Program-made: the position numbers and the translations under genes
NCBI GenBank assembly: GCA_043228905.1
Contig: JBHGNT010000004.1
Span: 9,734,001-9,798,000 of the forward strand
Length of the DNA stretch: 64,000 nucleotides
DNA from: Azolla caroliniana
Lineage: Eukaryota > Polypodiophyta
Reading direction: 5' to 3'
Shown here: positions 10,342 through 21,289 of the stretch, piece by piece
Layout: each line of letters starts with the position of its first letter
Position numbering within the stretch: position 1 is the first letter of the stretch
The notes under the pieces: model-generated
Database searches by the model: none
What the model saw: the letters and a program-made list of their open reading frames with translations, nothing else
Told to the model about the DNA's origin: nothing

Positions 10342-11613
10342 GCGTCGGTCGCAAAGATGACAACCGTCTGTGTTTTACTTACAGTAGTTGCAGAGAAAGA
10401 GTGGCACTTACATCAGATGGATGTCAAGAATGGCTTCTTGCAAGGCGAGCTTGAGGAACAGGTGTACACGGTACAACCCCCGGATTTCACTCTGGACTGA
10501 ACACTTCGACGGTCTGCCGATTGAAGAAGTCCCTTTACGGACTAAAGCAAGCCCCGCGTGCTTGGAACGCAAAAATCACACAACGATTGTGTCGGATGGG
10601 ATTTGCGACGTCTAGATCGGACTCTTCACTATTCATTTGGAAAGGTTGACTCGGGCCGATTAGTATTTTACTTTATGTTGATGACCTGGTCATCACGGGC
10701 GCCTTCCTAGGTGAAATCAACCGCGTAAAGCTCCAGCTCGCGGCATCATTTGACATGAAGGACCTAGGGAACCTTCACTACTTCCTCGGGATCGAAGTGA
10801 TCCGTACCCCCGAAGGCATATTGATCATCAGCCAACGTCATTATGCATTGAATATGCTCTTCAAGTTTGGGATGGCAAATTGTAAGCCCATCTCGACCCC
10901 TCTGGACAAAAATGTAAAGCTTCGCCGAGATTCAAGAAAGCTGTGCGACCCTACACGGTTTCGACAAATTGTCAGAAGCCTCATCTACTTGACGATTACT
11001 GGGCCGGATCTCAGCTACCTGGTCATCTTAATCAGTCAATTTATGTCGCAGACCACGGCCAAACACTTTCAGTGCGTGCAAAGGATATTGCGATATGTCA
11101 GCGGCACGAAATACATGGCGTTGTTGTATCAGGCAGGCATAACTGAACAGTTGGTTGGCCACACGGATGCCGATTGGGCCGGAAACGCCAATGATCGTAG
11201 ATCCACATCCGGATATGCCTTCTCATTAGGAAGTGTGGCGATCGCATGGAGCAGCAAAAAGCAGCTGATAGTGGCACTGTCGAGCACAGAGGTTGAATAT
11301 CGAGGGGCGATTGTTGCTACGTGCGAAGTCATCTAGTTGAAACGGCTATTACGGGATCTGCATGTAGAGGTGTCTGATCCGACGACGATCTATTACGACA
11401 ACCTCAACAGTATCCACCTTGCGAAAAACCCCGTGTTCCACGCCCGGACCAAGCACATTGAGGTGCATTACCATTTTGTCCACGAGCGGGTCCTTTCAGG
11501 TGAAGTCTAACTAGCGTATGTTCCGACGGATCGGCAGGTTGGTCTCGACAAGTTACGACATTTCTCAGGTGAGCTAGGGTTGTGTCACCTCGACACGCCA
11601 AACTTGAGGGGGT
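10342..11613 (+). pseudogene. C1 copia reverse transcriptase / RNase H
   Basis: The RT part begins with the [17 protein letters not shown] block (motif A region) and reaches the catalytic YVDD at 10674-10685, but frames change around it. Frame 10755-11336 encodes DLGNLHYFLGIEV, the LTITGPDLSYLV segment, and RNase H with HTDADWAGNANDRRSTSGYA and IVALSSTEVEYRG. A TAG at 11334-11336 interrupts it where relatives have Trp. A second stop follows near 11508. The segment ending in DKLRHFSGELGL is the usual copia pol end. Confidence 0.85.
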
Positions 11614-12126
11614 GAAAAGAAGAATAGGAACAAGAGCATGAAAGGATCAGAGGTATTCATTGCGGCGAATGTGACCGTGACGCTGAATTGGATGGAGAAT
11701 TCGATTTTGAACCGGCTGAAGAAGCCGAAGGAAGAATCAAGGGCCATAATCGTAGGAAAGAGTCGCAGACAGCCGAATCTGGGGGAGATAAGACCAAGAC
11801 GAAGAGGTGGTCGAAAGTTGTCAAAGGCCTGAAGACTGAAGACGAATTGGAGACAACCAATTCGGATGAGAGGGGAATTGAATCGGAAGTGTTCGATTCA
11901 ATCAAAATGTTCAATTTGGATACGCCAAATCAACGGAAGGCCAAACGGAGAAAAGGGCAGTGAAGGAACTGCCAACACCGTGATAGCAAGGGAGCTGAGA
12001 AGGGTCGAACAAGCAGAAAACCCGACCAGAAGGGTCGAGGCACGCGGATTCAAACAAGTCGAGGAGTGAAGAAAGAAGGAACCGGAGCATAGATTCGGAA
12101 GGGCAAACAGAACCTCAAGTTTTGCT
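11614..12126 (+). pseudogene. C1 family-specific pol C-terminal extension
   Basis: This stretch lies between the normal RNase H end and the polypurine tract. Frame 11688-11963 encodes a charged segment with blocks KTKRWSKVVKGLKTEDELE and NSDERGIESEVFDSI. The same blocks occur after RNase H in C2 (in frame with pol, 51640-52071) and in C3 (56731-56955, minus strand). No domain is recognised. In C1 the frame is separated from pol by stops. Confidence 0.6.
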
Positions 12127-12556
12127 GTAGGGGGAGTGTTGAGTGACAAGCTCAACATTCGGCGTGTAATACGGTGCGTAACCCAGTGCGTAGACTGGGT
12201 GTGTGAAATAGTACGCATAATGTAGCCGTAGTGGTGCGTAAACCGTGAGGCCGTTAGTATGGTATTGCTCGTAAGAAATAATTTTGGGAGTTATTGTAGT
12301 AGGCTCATTTATGAGCAGTCAAGTATTGTCAGTACTTGTGTCAGCCCAATTGTCAGGGCTTGTATAAAAGATGCTCACTGAGCACGATGTATATACAAAG
12401 CATCATTATTTTTGAAATAGAACTAAGTTGTCTACTCTCTATCTGTCTCTCCATCTCCATCTCCATCTTTGTGTTTCCTGAGTTTACCGAACTGACTTAT
12501 TTTCGAACTGTGTACTATGTGTTTACGCACACCCTTCCGCACACATATTCTTTACA
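12127..12556 (+). repeat. C1 polypurine tract and 3' LTR (LTR 12137-12556, 420 bp)
   Basis: The purine tract GTAGGGGGAG precedes the LTR start TGTTGAGTGACAAGC; the LTR ends TTCTTTACA. It is homologous to the C2 LTRs (38586, 52209), sharing GTGCGTAAACCG, GCTCATTTATGAGCA and a TATAAAAG TATA-like box followed by TGCTCACTGAGCA. The sequence right of it is a MYB pseudogene. Confidence 0.85.
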
Positions 12557-13138
12557 ATCATCATTATTGGTCTTACCATTATGACGAGGACAAGGTGGTG
12601 GTTGAACAATGGGAGCAGGAACCTGAGAAACTGCAACTTTAATGGTAGTACTGATGAGGCTCATTGCATCTTCTACTTTCATGAAACTTCTTTTTTTCTA
12701 TTCATGGAAAGCTGAAGCTTGAGAGAAGTCTTCTCTATTTAGCACCGAAGAAGGAGTAGAGCTATTGTTTTCTGCACACAACACAAGACTTTCTTCACTA
12801 AGAAGGTAGACGAGGAAGAAGGGCAACACCAACGAAGAGTAGAGTTCCAATGGTTCCTGATAGCATTGTCTATGCGACCACGGAGTAATCGAGCTATGGC
12901 AGCCCACATGAGCTTTTATGGCCTGATCTGATCGACCAGGTATTCCTTTACTTATTAGAGACCAGTTTCGATCTCCATACTTCTCAACTAGTCGATGGAG
13001 AGCCGCGTGTTCGTTGGGGCTCCATGGACCTTTCCCTCGATCATTCGGGTTGTGGATGGTCGACGCAGACAGAGATGCGTGAGAGACCGATGCAGATGTA
13101 TTGGTCAAGCTTGAGAGCGCCCTGGAAGCTAATACCAA
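12557..13138 (-). pseudogene. R2R3-MYB transcription factor pseudogene
   Basis: The minus strand encodes GPWSPNEHAALHRLVEKYG then DRNWSLISKGIPGRS, a clear MYB R2 repeat of the MYB44/70/73/77 (subgroup 22) style. The sequence then jumps to the end of R3: a short piece in frame, then, shifted by one frame, [19 protein letters not shown], the conserved R3 C-terminus. About 35 codons between the end of R2 and late R3 are missing, and there is at least one frameshift. A further open segment (SFMKVEDAMSLIS..., down to ~12560) may be the C-terminal part. No convincing ATG is seen; the frame starts near 13138. The copia LTR of C1 abuts its 3' end. A working protein would bind DNA in the nucleus; this copy cannot. 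Confidence 0.75.
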
Positions 13139-14199
13139 GGGAAGATGACAATCGAGAAGTTGTGATCAGATATCAGGAGAAGCTTGTGATCACGGAGAAG
13201 TTGAGCGGAGGTTGCTTCTCCTACTTCTGTTTCCATTTCGGTTGGTGCTCCTCATGATTGAAGCCTTCCATTGATGGATTGATGGATGGATAGATTCGTT
13301 CTCTGGCAGAGCAAGAGAAAAGGGAAACAGAGACAGAGAAAAAGAGGATCATGGCATCAACATGATAAGAGGATTTGAAAGAAGGAGGATGCCATGTCTC
13401 ATCTTCATCCTCAGAATAGTGCAAGACTCTAAGAAAGGCTCTACCTCTTCATCTTCTTCCATTTCCCTTCCTCTCCTTCTTCCAGGTTGTTGCTACGTTT
13501 CTTCTTCACTATTTCTTCCGAGGGTCTAGGGTTTACATCCCAAAAATGAAACGATGAGTTAGGGGAGAGAGACACACACACAACACAGAGATACAACGAG
13601 AGAGAGAGAGAGAGAGAGAGAGATTAGTGTTGAAGAGGGACAGTAACAGAATTCTTTCTCAAGGAAGGGTCGGCCGTTGAGGCATGCCAAAAGTGTTGTT
13701 GGGGTGGGGGGTGAAGCCATTCTCCCAAGGGGTTAAGCTAGAGAGAGAGCGAGAGAGAAAGACAAATAGAAAATGACACCAAATGAGAGGGGAAAAAGTT
13801 ATTCATTACATACCCTAGAGGGGGTTTATATAATACATCCAATGTAACGGTTACATGACAGTTATAAATAAGAGTGTTGGGTGAAAGCATGAGAGTGGAA
13901 ACAATTAGCTCTGTCCTTGACATAGCTAATTAGCTATGCAAAAAGCTACCATTGATAAATAGTCATTTTAGCAAAATGCCATCATTAATAAATTAACTAT
14001 GCAAAAAACTACAATTGAAAATACTAGAGTGTTTTAATTACATATGTAAATGAGCACCATAAATGTGCAACACAAATTGATATGTGCACCATAAATGTGT
14101 ACCATAAATTATATATCGAATTCCTAGGTCCATTATGCATGATCCTTTGCCACATCACGTAGGCCATCTCTAGTTGAGTATTGTGGGTTAGTTGCTACC
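13139..14199. other. Non-coding stretch with GA microsatellites
   Basis: This may be the former 5' region of the MYB pseudogene. It holds a pure (GA)n tract near 13596-13621, a second GA-rich tract near 13739-13760 and a CA tract near 13573-13582. Around 14030-14110 a short ACCATAAATGTG motif recurs. No reading frame beyond about 70 codons looks real. Confidence 0.5.
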
Positions 14200-14600
14200 A
14201 CTGTTGCTAAACCCTATCGAGTCCACCTGCCGCCACTCTACACTCAGTGGGCCGTTACTGTGAAGGTCATGTATTGCTGCCACTTTTCAACCCGACGGCG
14301 TTAACAACTCCACTACCGCCATTCTACTCTCAGTTGCCTTCTCTGTGCGTTCCAAGCATCATCGGTAACTGTTCAATCTGACGGGGTTCTCTCCTCCATC
14401 GCCATCATTCTACACTCAGTTGCCGCAACTGTCCAGTCCTGGATTGCTTCCACATTTCGATTTGACGGAGTTCACTCATCCAACGGCAACATTTTACACT
14501 CAGTTGTCACCATTGGTCGGTCCTGGATCGCCTCCTCAACTATTCGATCCAACGAAGTGAACTCCTTAACTGTTCGGTCTTGGATTGCAATAACTTTTCT
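14200..14600 (+). repeat. Diverged ~95-bp tandem repeats
   Basis: Four to five degenerate copies share the order: CACTCAGTTGCC, a GGTCCTGGATTGC-type block, TTCGATTTGACGG, then ACTCCTCCA-CGCC. They lie just upstream of the putative exon at 14715 and may be its 5' flank or UTR. Confidence 0.5.
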
Positions 14601-14714
14601 GTCTATTGATTATCTTGTGTATTGTTGTGTCTAATCTTGTGTATTGTGGAATATTTTTGTGTATTGTTGTTGCCCATAGCCATCTTAAATACTTGTTTTT
14701 TTTCCTGGAAATTT

Positions 14715-15473
14715 AGGGTTTGAATATGTCCAACCAAATGGAAGGGGAAGAAGGGTGTTTAGAATTACCCCTCAATGATCATAAGGATAGGGATGATGCT
14801 ATCAGGCACAACAAGCCATATGAAACTATTGGGCAGAAATAAAAAGGAAACATCGTCAATTGTTGAAGGATACAAAAGCCACACTCAGTAAAGGTAAGGA
14901 TAGTTTAGCTGAGAATGTAAGTAATGCGATTACCATCATAGAGAGAAAGGTTGTAGACTATTTCAATGTTCAAACCAAGCACATCAACAATGAAGAAAAG
15001 AAGGTAGTACTTTATGGAATATTAAATGATCCATCGATAAAGGACTTAGTTGATTGTGATGGTCTTAATGCAAACATATCATCTATTTTAGTAAATAATC
15101 TTCGTAATAGTTTCGTATCCATGAGCAAGTCAGAAGATGATCTTGTCTTAAAAAGGTCTAGTCTAATGATGTTACTTAATAGTGATGTTGACGATATAAA
15201 CATCAATGAGCTATCTAAGGTAATTGGTGTTAGTAGAAAAATAGTGTACAATACATTGAACTGTATAATTTCCTCGGGTGAAGGAACTAGTCTACTAAAG
15301 CTAACTATAAGATGTAAGCCAATGACACCCATAACATCAGAAATCAAGGATGTAATCACAATGTTTTGGACTAATGAGAGTAGGGTTTCACCCAATAAAA
15401 AGGATTTATGCAGGAAACGTGTTGGAAGAAATCAATACGAGGAGCATCCCATTCATCTTCTTGATGTACCTCA
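14715..15473 (+). pseudogene. Exon of an unknown plant protein, one frameshift
   Basis: A pyrimidine run and TTTAG acceptor at ~14714 precede ATG 14726. The frame (M-S-N-Q-M-E-G) is open to ~14840 and the homologous-looking continuation is one base out of phase, open from ~14822 to 15552. A lost A in the GAAAC run near 14824 would explain this. Features: Lys-rich N-terminus, a helix-turn-helix-like segment INELSKVIGVSRKIVYNTL around 15195-15260, then SPNKKDLCRKRVGRNQYEEH. The donor CCTCAG|GTATTT at 15473/15474 fits an exon end and leads into the palindromic array. I recall similar segments from unannotated repeats of seed-free plants but cannot name the family. It could be a transposon ORF. 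Confidence 0.5.
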
Positions 15474-15522
15474 GGTATTTACATTTATCTCAACATTTGT
15501 TTTGACTGTACACGGAAAGTTA

Positions 15523-16230
15523 ATTAGCTTAGTTAGCAGAAAAGCTAATTAGCTTATCAGTTACATTTACCTCAGTTAGCTACTAGGATAGCTACTACAT
15601 AGGTAACTGGCTACTCTCAATAGATACTACCATGATAGCTAATTAGCAAACTCAATAGCTAATTTAGTTACTACCAGATAATTAGCTACCAAAATAGCTA
15701 ACTAGCTACCATGATAGCTAATTAGCTATTCTCAATAGCTAATTTAGTTATTACCAGATAATTAGCTACCAGAATAGCTAATTAACTTTTAGGATAGCTA
15801 ATTAGCTATTAGAATAGGGTTTTAGCTACCATGATAGCTAAATAGCTACTCGAATAGCTAATTAGAATAGCTAATTAACTAATTAGCTATTAGAATAGGT
15901 AATTAGCTACCATGATAGCTAATTGGCAACTATGATAGTTAGCTACTCTAGTTATTACCAGCTAATTAGCTACTAGGAAAGCTAATTAGCTACCATGATA
16001 GCTAATTAGGTACTAGGACAGCTAATTAGCTACCATGATAGCTAATTAGCTACTAGAACAACTAATTAGCTACTAGGACAACTAATTAGCTACTAGGATA
16101 GCTAATTTCGTTATTACCAGCTAATTAGCTACTAGGAAAGCTAATTAGCTACCACGATAGCTAATTAGCCACCATGATAGCTACTAGGACAGCTAATTAG
16201 CCACCACGATAGCTAATTAGCTACCTTGTT
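15523..16230. repeat. Palindromic TAGCTAATTAGCTA array, left block
   Basis: Dozens of tandem copies of the self-complementary 14-mer TAGCTAATTAGCTA are joined by short spacers such as CTAGGA, CCATGA and CTCAA. It lies downstream of the splice donor at 15474. Because the core is its own reverse complement, strand cannot be assigned. Confidence 0.85.
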
Positions 16231-16493
16231 CGTCCAACACTGTTTTAAGTTACATTGGCAGTGGTTATTAGCTCAACGTTTGGAGCTTACTCAACATTGG
16301 GTCTGGTCTGACGGAGTTGCGTCATAATTCAAGGCTCGACGTCCATTTTATTTTGTGGGGAGGTATCCTACTATAACAGGTTTGGAGATGAGATGAGATG
16401 TGGGAAGGATAGCTAATTAACTACTTTACACAACTATGGTAGTAGCTCATTAGCTAGTAGGATAGCTAATTAGCTAGTAGCTAATTAGTTGCC
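16231..16493. other. Spacer between array blocks
   Basis: Mostly unique non-coding sequence (16231-16400) with an isolated return of the TAGCTAATTAGCTA motif at ~16407-16490. No gene is seen. Confidence 0.4.
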
Positions 16494-16668
16494 AATGCCA
16501 TGAAATAGTGGAAACAGCATGTAAAACTGAGGTTCACAACAACAATGTTTTTGAACACTTGATGTAGCATACTGCCATAATGTTGCATCAAGTGCTGCAT
16601 CAAGTGTTCAAAAACACTGTTGTTGTGAACCTCAGTTTTACATGTTGTTTCCACTATTTCATAGCATT
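16494..16668. repeat. 175-bp near-perfect hairpin (MITE or miRNA-like foldback)
   Basis: Left arm 16494-16564 and right arm 16598-16668 are reverse complements with only a few mismatches. The arms share, for example, GTAAAACTGAGGTTCACAAC. The loop is about 33 bases. It lies between two blocks of the palindromic array, just downstream of the stop codon of the minus-strand gene. No target-site duplication was recognised. Confidence 0.75.
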
Positions 16669-16693
16669 TCAAATCGTTGCCTAATTCAGTACA

Positions 16694-16839
16694 CTATTCC
16701 AAAAGAATAGGGTGGAGCTGATCTGAAGGAGATGTGATAGCAGAACTCTTACTTTCAGCCACGTTGGCAGCTATCTCCTCATCTGTTGCAGCGTCATCAA
16801 CACCAGACACATCATGTGCCGTCCTTAATCCACAAAATT
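16694..16839 (-). CDS. Unknown gene, terminal exon
   Basis: The acceptor TTATTGTAG|AATTTTG supplies two bases that complete the split codon of exon 3 as GAA. The frame then stays open through FCGLRTAHDVSGVDDAATDE to TAG at 16694-16696. The match of phase across 8.5 kb is the main evidence that it belongs to this gene. Array blocks flank it on both sides. Confidence 0.55.
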
Positions 16840-16854
16840 CTACAATAACAAGGC

Positions 16855-17416
16855 AGCTATTTAGGATAGCTAATTAGCTACTTTACTAAACTATGGTAGT
16901 AGCTACGATAGCTAATTAGCTAGTACGATAGCTAATTAAGATAGCTAATTAGCTAGTACGATAGCTAATTAGCTACTTTCCTCAACTATGGTAGTAGGTA
17001 GGATAGCTAATTAGCTACTATGGTAGCTAATTAGCTACTTTACTCAACTATGGTAGTAGCTAGGATAGCTAATTAGCTACTTTACTAACTATGGTAGTAG
17101 CTAGGATAGCTAATTAGCTACTTTACTCAACTATGGTAGTAACTAGCATAGCTAATTAGCTACTTTACTAACTATGGTAGTAGCTAGGATAGCTAATTAG
17201 CTACTTTACTAACTATGGTAGTAGCTAGGATAGCTAATTAGCTACTTTACTCAACTATGGTAGTAACTAGCATAGCTAATTAGCTACTTTACTAACTATG
17301 GTAGTAGCTAGGATAGCTCATTAGCTACTATGGTAGCTAATTAACTACTTTACTCAACTATGGTAGTAGCTAGGATAGCTAATTAGCTACTTTACTCAAC
17401 TATGGTAGTAGCTAGG
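16855..17416. repeat. Palindromic array, middle block (within intron)
   Basis: Tandem units combine TAGCTAATTAGCTA with CTTTACTCAACTATGGTAG and TAGCTAGGA, period roughly 55 bases. It ends at the CTAGG target-site copy of R1 (17412-17416). Confidence 0.85.
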
Positions 17417-17890
17417 TGTTATGTACACATAACGTTGGTGAGGGTAGGTCACTAATATTTACATTAGTGAAGGGTATGTTCACTATTATTAAAAAGGGGA
17501 CTAATGATTGGATAGAATGAATGATATGTGCATGCACTATCATGATTTAGACAACCAATGAATAGAGAGCCTTTTAGAAAGGCACATCTATTCAAGGGGC
17601 CTAGGAAAAGGTATAAATATGAGGCTTAGCTACCCTCATAGGGATCATCACGTCGGAAGGCTGCTGTCGTAGACACCGGTGGTGCGGGCTAGGCTTTCGT
17701 CTCGACAATCGTGTTTATCTCTTCCAAGGTATTAGTCATCCTAATATCCGGCGGTATGGGACGTCGGTGGTAGGTTGGCTATGTCTAGATCATAGCTCGG
17801 GGGTGGTCGGGTGGAATGGGTTCTTCTATCCAATCTATTTTCTTCCTTTTTACTTGATTTGGTCTATTGATTAGTAATAGACTCTTAACA
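17417..17890 (+). repeat. 5' LTR of R1 (474 bp)
   Basis: Starts TGTTATGTACACATAACG, a short hairpin, and ends ACTCTTAACA. Confidence 0.95.
17611..17620 (+). promoter_or_regulatory. TATA box in R1 LTR
   Basis: GTATAAATAT lies ~195 bases inside the LTR and is repeated at 24251-24260 in the 3' LTR. This is a plausible Pol II TATA box for the element. Confidence 0.6.
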
Positions 17891-17891
17891 G

Positions 17892-17903
17892 TGGTATCGG
17901 AGC
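17892..17903 (+). other. Primer-binding site of R1
   Basis: TGGTATCGGAGC begins one base after the LTR. It matches the tRNA-iMet complement TGGTATCAGAGC except at one position. Confidence 0.8.
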
Positions 17904-19645
17904 TTTTACTAACAATTTTTTTGTTGTTTTGATGTTTTTTGCGTGTGAGCGAGGGGGATCTAACAAGGCTCGTCATGCTCTTCTCAGGATCAAAACAACA
18001 CTCTAAACCCGGTATTCTTCTTTTTTGATCTCTTCTCTTTTTCTATTATGCGTTCTTTATGGTCGAATCAAATTGGTATTACGTTTTATTCTCTTTCTTT
18101 CTACCTCCTACTACGCTACAATTTTACTTATTATTATGCATCGGGCCGAGCGTGTTTGCACTAATCGCACACGCTCAACTCATGGCCTTTTGCATATTGC
18201 GATATATATCCCACTCTCTCCTCTCTTGAACTCTTACGATAATAATTATTCTTGTGCATTGGGTCGAGCGTGTTTGCTCTAATCGCACACGCTTATCTCA
18301 TGGCCGTTTTGCATATGATGTTGAGTATACCACTCTTCCCCTCTATTGAGCCATCACTTGGCCGATTCTAAGGGATGATGTGGCCTTGACGAGGTGTATG
18401 TTGCGTACCTATGCCACTCTACTCTCTATTAAGCCATCAATTGGCCGATTCTATGGGATGTTGTGGCCTTGACAAGGTATATGTAGCTTACATATGCCAC
18501 TTTCCTTTTTAATTAGCCATCAATTGGCCGATTCTAAGGGATGATGTGGCCTTGACGAGGTATATGTCACTTACCTATGCCACTTTCCTCTTTAATTAGC
18601 CATTACTTGGCCGATTCTAGGGATATGTGGTGGTCTTGAGGAGGTGCATGTCAACTACCCTAGGGTTTCGTATCTTAGGGCATGTTTGATTCCATACACC
18701 TAATTGTTGATTATTCTAATTAAATCTTAATTTCATAAGTATTGTTTCACTTATATGATTTTCTAGTAATTATTATTTACCCGCCCACAATTAACTCTCC
18801 TTTTTCCACTTCCTTTTCATGTATAAAGTATTTACATCGTTTATTTTTAATGTAACCTTTACGTGTAGACTATTTTTTTCGTATGGAGTGGCTTGTTGAA
18901 CGATTTTTTTTCAACGGGTCATCTAGGTTTAACTCTTATCATCAAGCCTTAGAAAACGAGTAAAACCATATGAGTTCCCTTATTGATGTTTTACTCATGG
19001 ATTTGAGTATTACATCTTTGCGCACAACACCGTCATCACTTGTATCAATTTGTGGCTTATGTCACAATTGTGCAAGTTATAACAATCATATTGGGATGTA
19101 TATGTGCATACCTTGCACTTCCCATTTATTTGTGACATTGTTTTTTTCGTAGGTAACACATGGGTTCTTTTTTTTTTACCCTTGTTTTCGTCACTACTTA
19201 ACTCTTATGAGTAGTGCCTTATTTTATCATTTTATCATCACGTTTGCTTATTGCTCGCAAGACTAGAATATTACTTGTGAGTGCACTTGTTTTTTCACGT
19301 AATACACTTTCTCGACCATATAATACATGATGGGTTGGCATTAATATAAGGCTATCTAGGAAATTTCATTGATGTAAGAACCATGTTTGAGCCTCGGGGA
19401 GCCGCCATGATTACTCAAGATAGAGATCCGAGAAATACATCTTAGCTATGTTTTCCCCCATGGTTTTTAAAACACCATAGTGTTACCATAGTTATCGGAT
19501 CTCGAATCACATCTCATATGTCTAGAGGGGTAAAGACATGAGATACTTTCTTGGATAAAGTTCTTTCAATCAAAATTTCAAGCATTCATTTTGCTTGTGT
19601 ATTTTCTGAACCTCCTTATTTTATTGCATACCCACAGCGTGCATC
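17904..19645 (+). repeat. R1 leader with internal tandem repeats
   Basis: About 1.75 kb of non-coding leader. A ~115-bp unit with GAGCGTGTTTGC...CGCACACGCT occurs twice (near 18136 and 18255). A ~85-bp unit with TTGGCCGATTCTA-GGGATG and GTGGCCTTGACGAGG occurs four times (near 18358, 18433, 18521 and 18608). Role unknown; packaging or translation control are possible. Confidence 0.65.
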
Positions 19646-21289
19646 ATGGAACAAGTTTTGAACGCAGTTGGAACGATCTCTCCAAATGAGACCTCTCAAC
19701 CCCAATCCGCATCTCGCACACAAGCTGAGATCACTATTGAGCAATTGCTCACTACTACCTTGAATCAATTGGCCGAAATGAGACAGGCCAATATGGCATT
19801 GGAAAAGAAATTCCAAGAATTAACTATTGAGTCCAAGAAAGAAGGTGAACCTTCCTTCGTAGTCACGCCTTTCAAGGGAGATAAGAAAGAAAGAACCGAG
19901 GAGGCCATTAGCACTTGGCTTGGTCGTTGGGAGTCTCACTTTGAGCTTCATCCCAAGCCCGATGCAGTAAAAATTGGTTATGTCGGTCGTGAGTTAGGTG
20001 GCCGAGCTGCTGCTTGGTGGCGTGGCCTAAGGACCGCAAAAAACTTACCCACAACTTGGGAAGGTTTCGTTGATGTTTTTAAGAAACAATTCTTGCAGCC
20101 ACCTTCTCAAACCGAACAAGCGCAACACTTGCTCACATTGTCTAGTAAGCCATTTACCTCTCTCGAGGATTATGTGCATCACGCACGGACCCAGATCCAA
20201 AAATCGGGACTTACGGGTGAGAAATGGTTTGTCGCTTGTTTTTTGAATGGTATTCCCAATGGGGATTATCATTGGATTGTCCATGACAAGGACCCCACAA
20301 CTTTCGAGGAAGCCGTCAACATTGTGCTGCGATACCATAGGACTTCCAAGAAAGACCACAATAAACCTGAGTTCGCCAAAACTCCGAATGTCAAGCTCAT
20401 TGGGAAACGTAAGCAATCCAGTGACACTCTTGACCGCGACTCAAAGAAACCGAACCTCTTCTGTGCATATTGCAAGAAGCGGGGCCACACAAAGGATACC
20501 TGTCGTCATCTTGAGAGGAAGTCAATGAACACCCCTCCTCAAGACAAATCTACGAGTCACACAGGTGAGTCTTTTGATATTGTTGAAGTTCATACCAATC
20601 ACTTAAGTTTATGTGAATGCACTTTTCCTTCACATTTACTTGGACCTAATGATTTACTCCGAGCAGTCGGATATATCAATGGAACACAAGCACATTTCTT
20701 GTTTGATTCCGGTAGTTCTCACAATTTTCTTAATGATCACTTTGTGCAGCAAATGGAGCTCCACATAAACGCAAGTGATCATATCTATCAAGTTCACATG
20801 GCAAATGGAAACGTTCAATACATCAGTGGCATTGTTTGTCAACTGCCAATTCAAATAGATACTTATTTGGAGAAGCTTGACTTTCATGTTATGAAATTAC
20901 AATCCGCAGATGTCATTTTAGGATATCCTTGGTTTTTTAATAAAAACCCTTCTTTGTCCATTGATTGGGTTAATCACTCAATCACATTTGAACTTAAAAA
21001 TTGTAAACATTTTATTCAATGTTCCAAACTTCCTTCTCATTCACTTGTGTCTTCTAAATCTTTAAGTGAGTATTCTAGTTCATTAATTTATTCGTGTGTA
21101 ATTGATCCTGCGGTTCAATTTTATTATTTTAATATTGACGCCACACAATTACCACATTTTGAGCAACGATTACTCGACTCTATTTTAGAGGATTTTCAAG
21201 ATGTGTTTCCTACTGAATTACCGCTTACTTTACCACCTAAACGTAATGTGGACCATCAAATTGAACTCATCCCTGGGCTGCTCCTGTGA
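19646..21289 (+). pseudogene. R1 gag and protease, ends at frameshift
   Basis: 547 codons. A gag capsid region (WLGRWESHFELHP, GRAAAWWRGLRTAKN, TWEGFVDVFKKQF) is followed by a zinc knuckle CAYCKKRGHTKDTC (20462-20503) and the retropepsin active site FLFDSGSSHNFL (near 20697) with VILGYPWF downstream. The frame runs into a TGA at 21287-21289. The next ORF continues in the -1 frame after a GGG run at ~21268, where the homologous protein appears to lack one G. No slippery heptamer is present, so a deletion (or read error) is likelier than programmed frameshifting. Confidence 0.9.

Larger units (their letters stand above)
10342..12556 (+). mobile_element. C1: 3' half of a Ty1/copia element, interrupted by G1/G2
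   Basis: The plus strand carries copia RT from mid-domain, RNase H, a family-specific tail, a polypurine tract and a 3' LTR. The start at 10342 coincides exactly with the end of the G2 LTR and falls inside the RT (VAKMTTV... segment), so the 5' half should lie left of the window, beyond G1. RT, RNase H, tail and LTR all match C2 (38586-52636). Stops and frameshifts make it inactive. Confidence 0.85.

Noticed and set aside
13500-13950. A degraded copy of the 518-bp LTR found at 56952
   Set aside because: Both have a G-rich block, a GA tract and a GGGGTT-TA segment in similar order, but I could not align them beyond short low-complexity matches.
15523-17416. CRISPR-like array
   Set aside because: Spacers are themselves repeats and the core is a 14-base palindrome in plant nuclear DNA. 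It is a satellite-type array.
21262-21289. Programmed -1 frameshift between gag-protease and RT in R1
   Set aside because: No X-XXY-YYZ slippery heptamer at the overlap. A one-base loss in a G run explains the change, and chromovirus gag-pol is usually a single frame.
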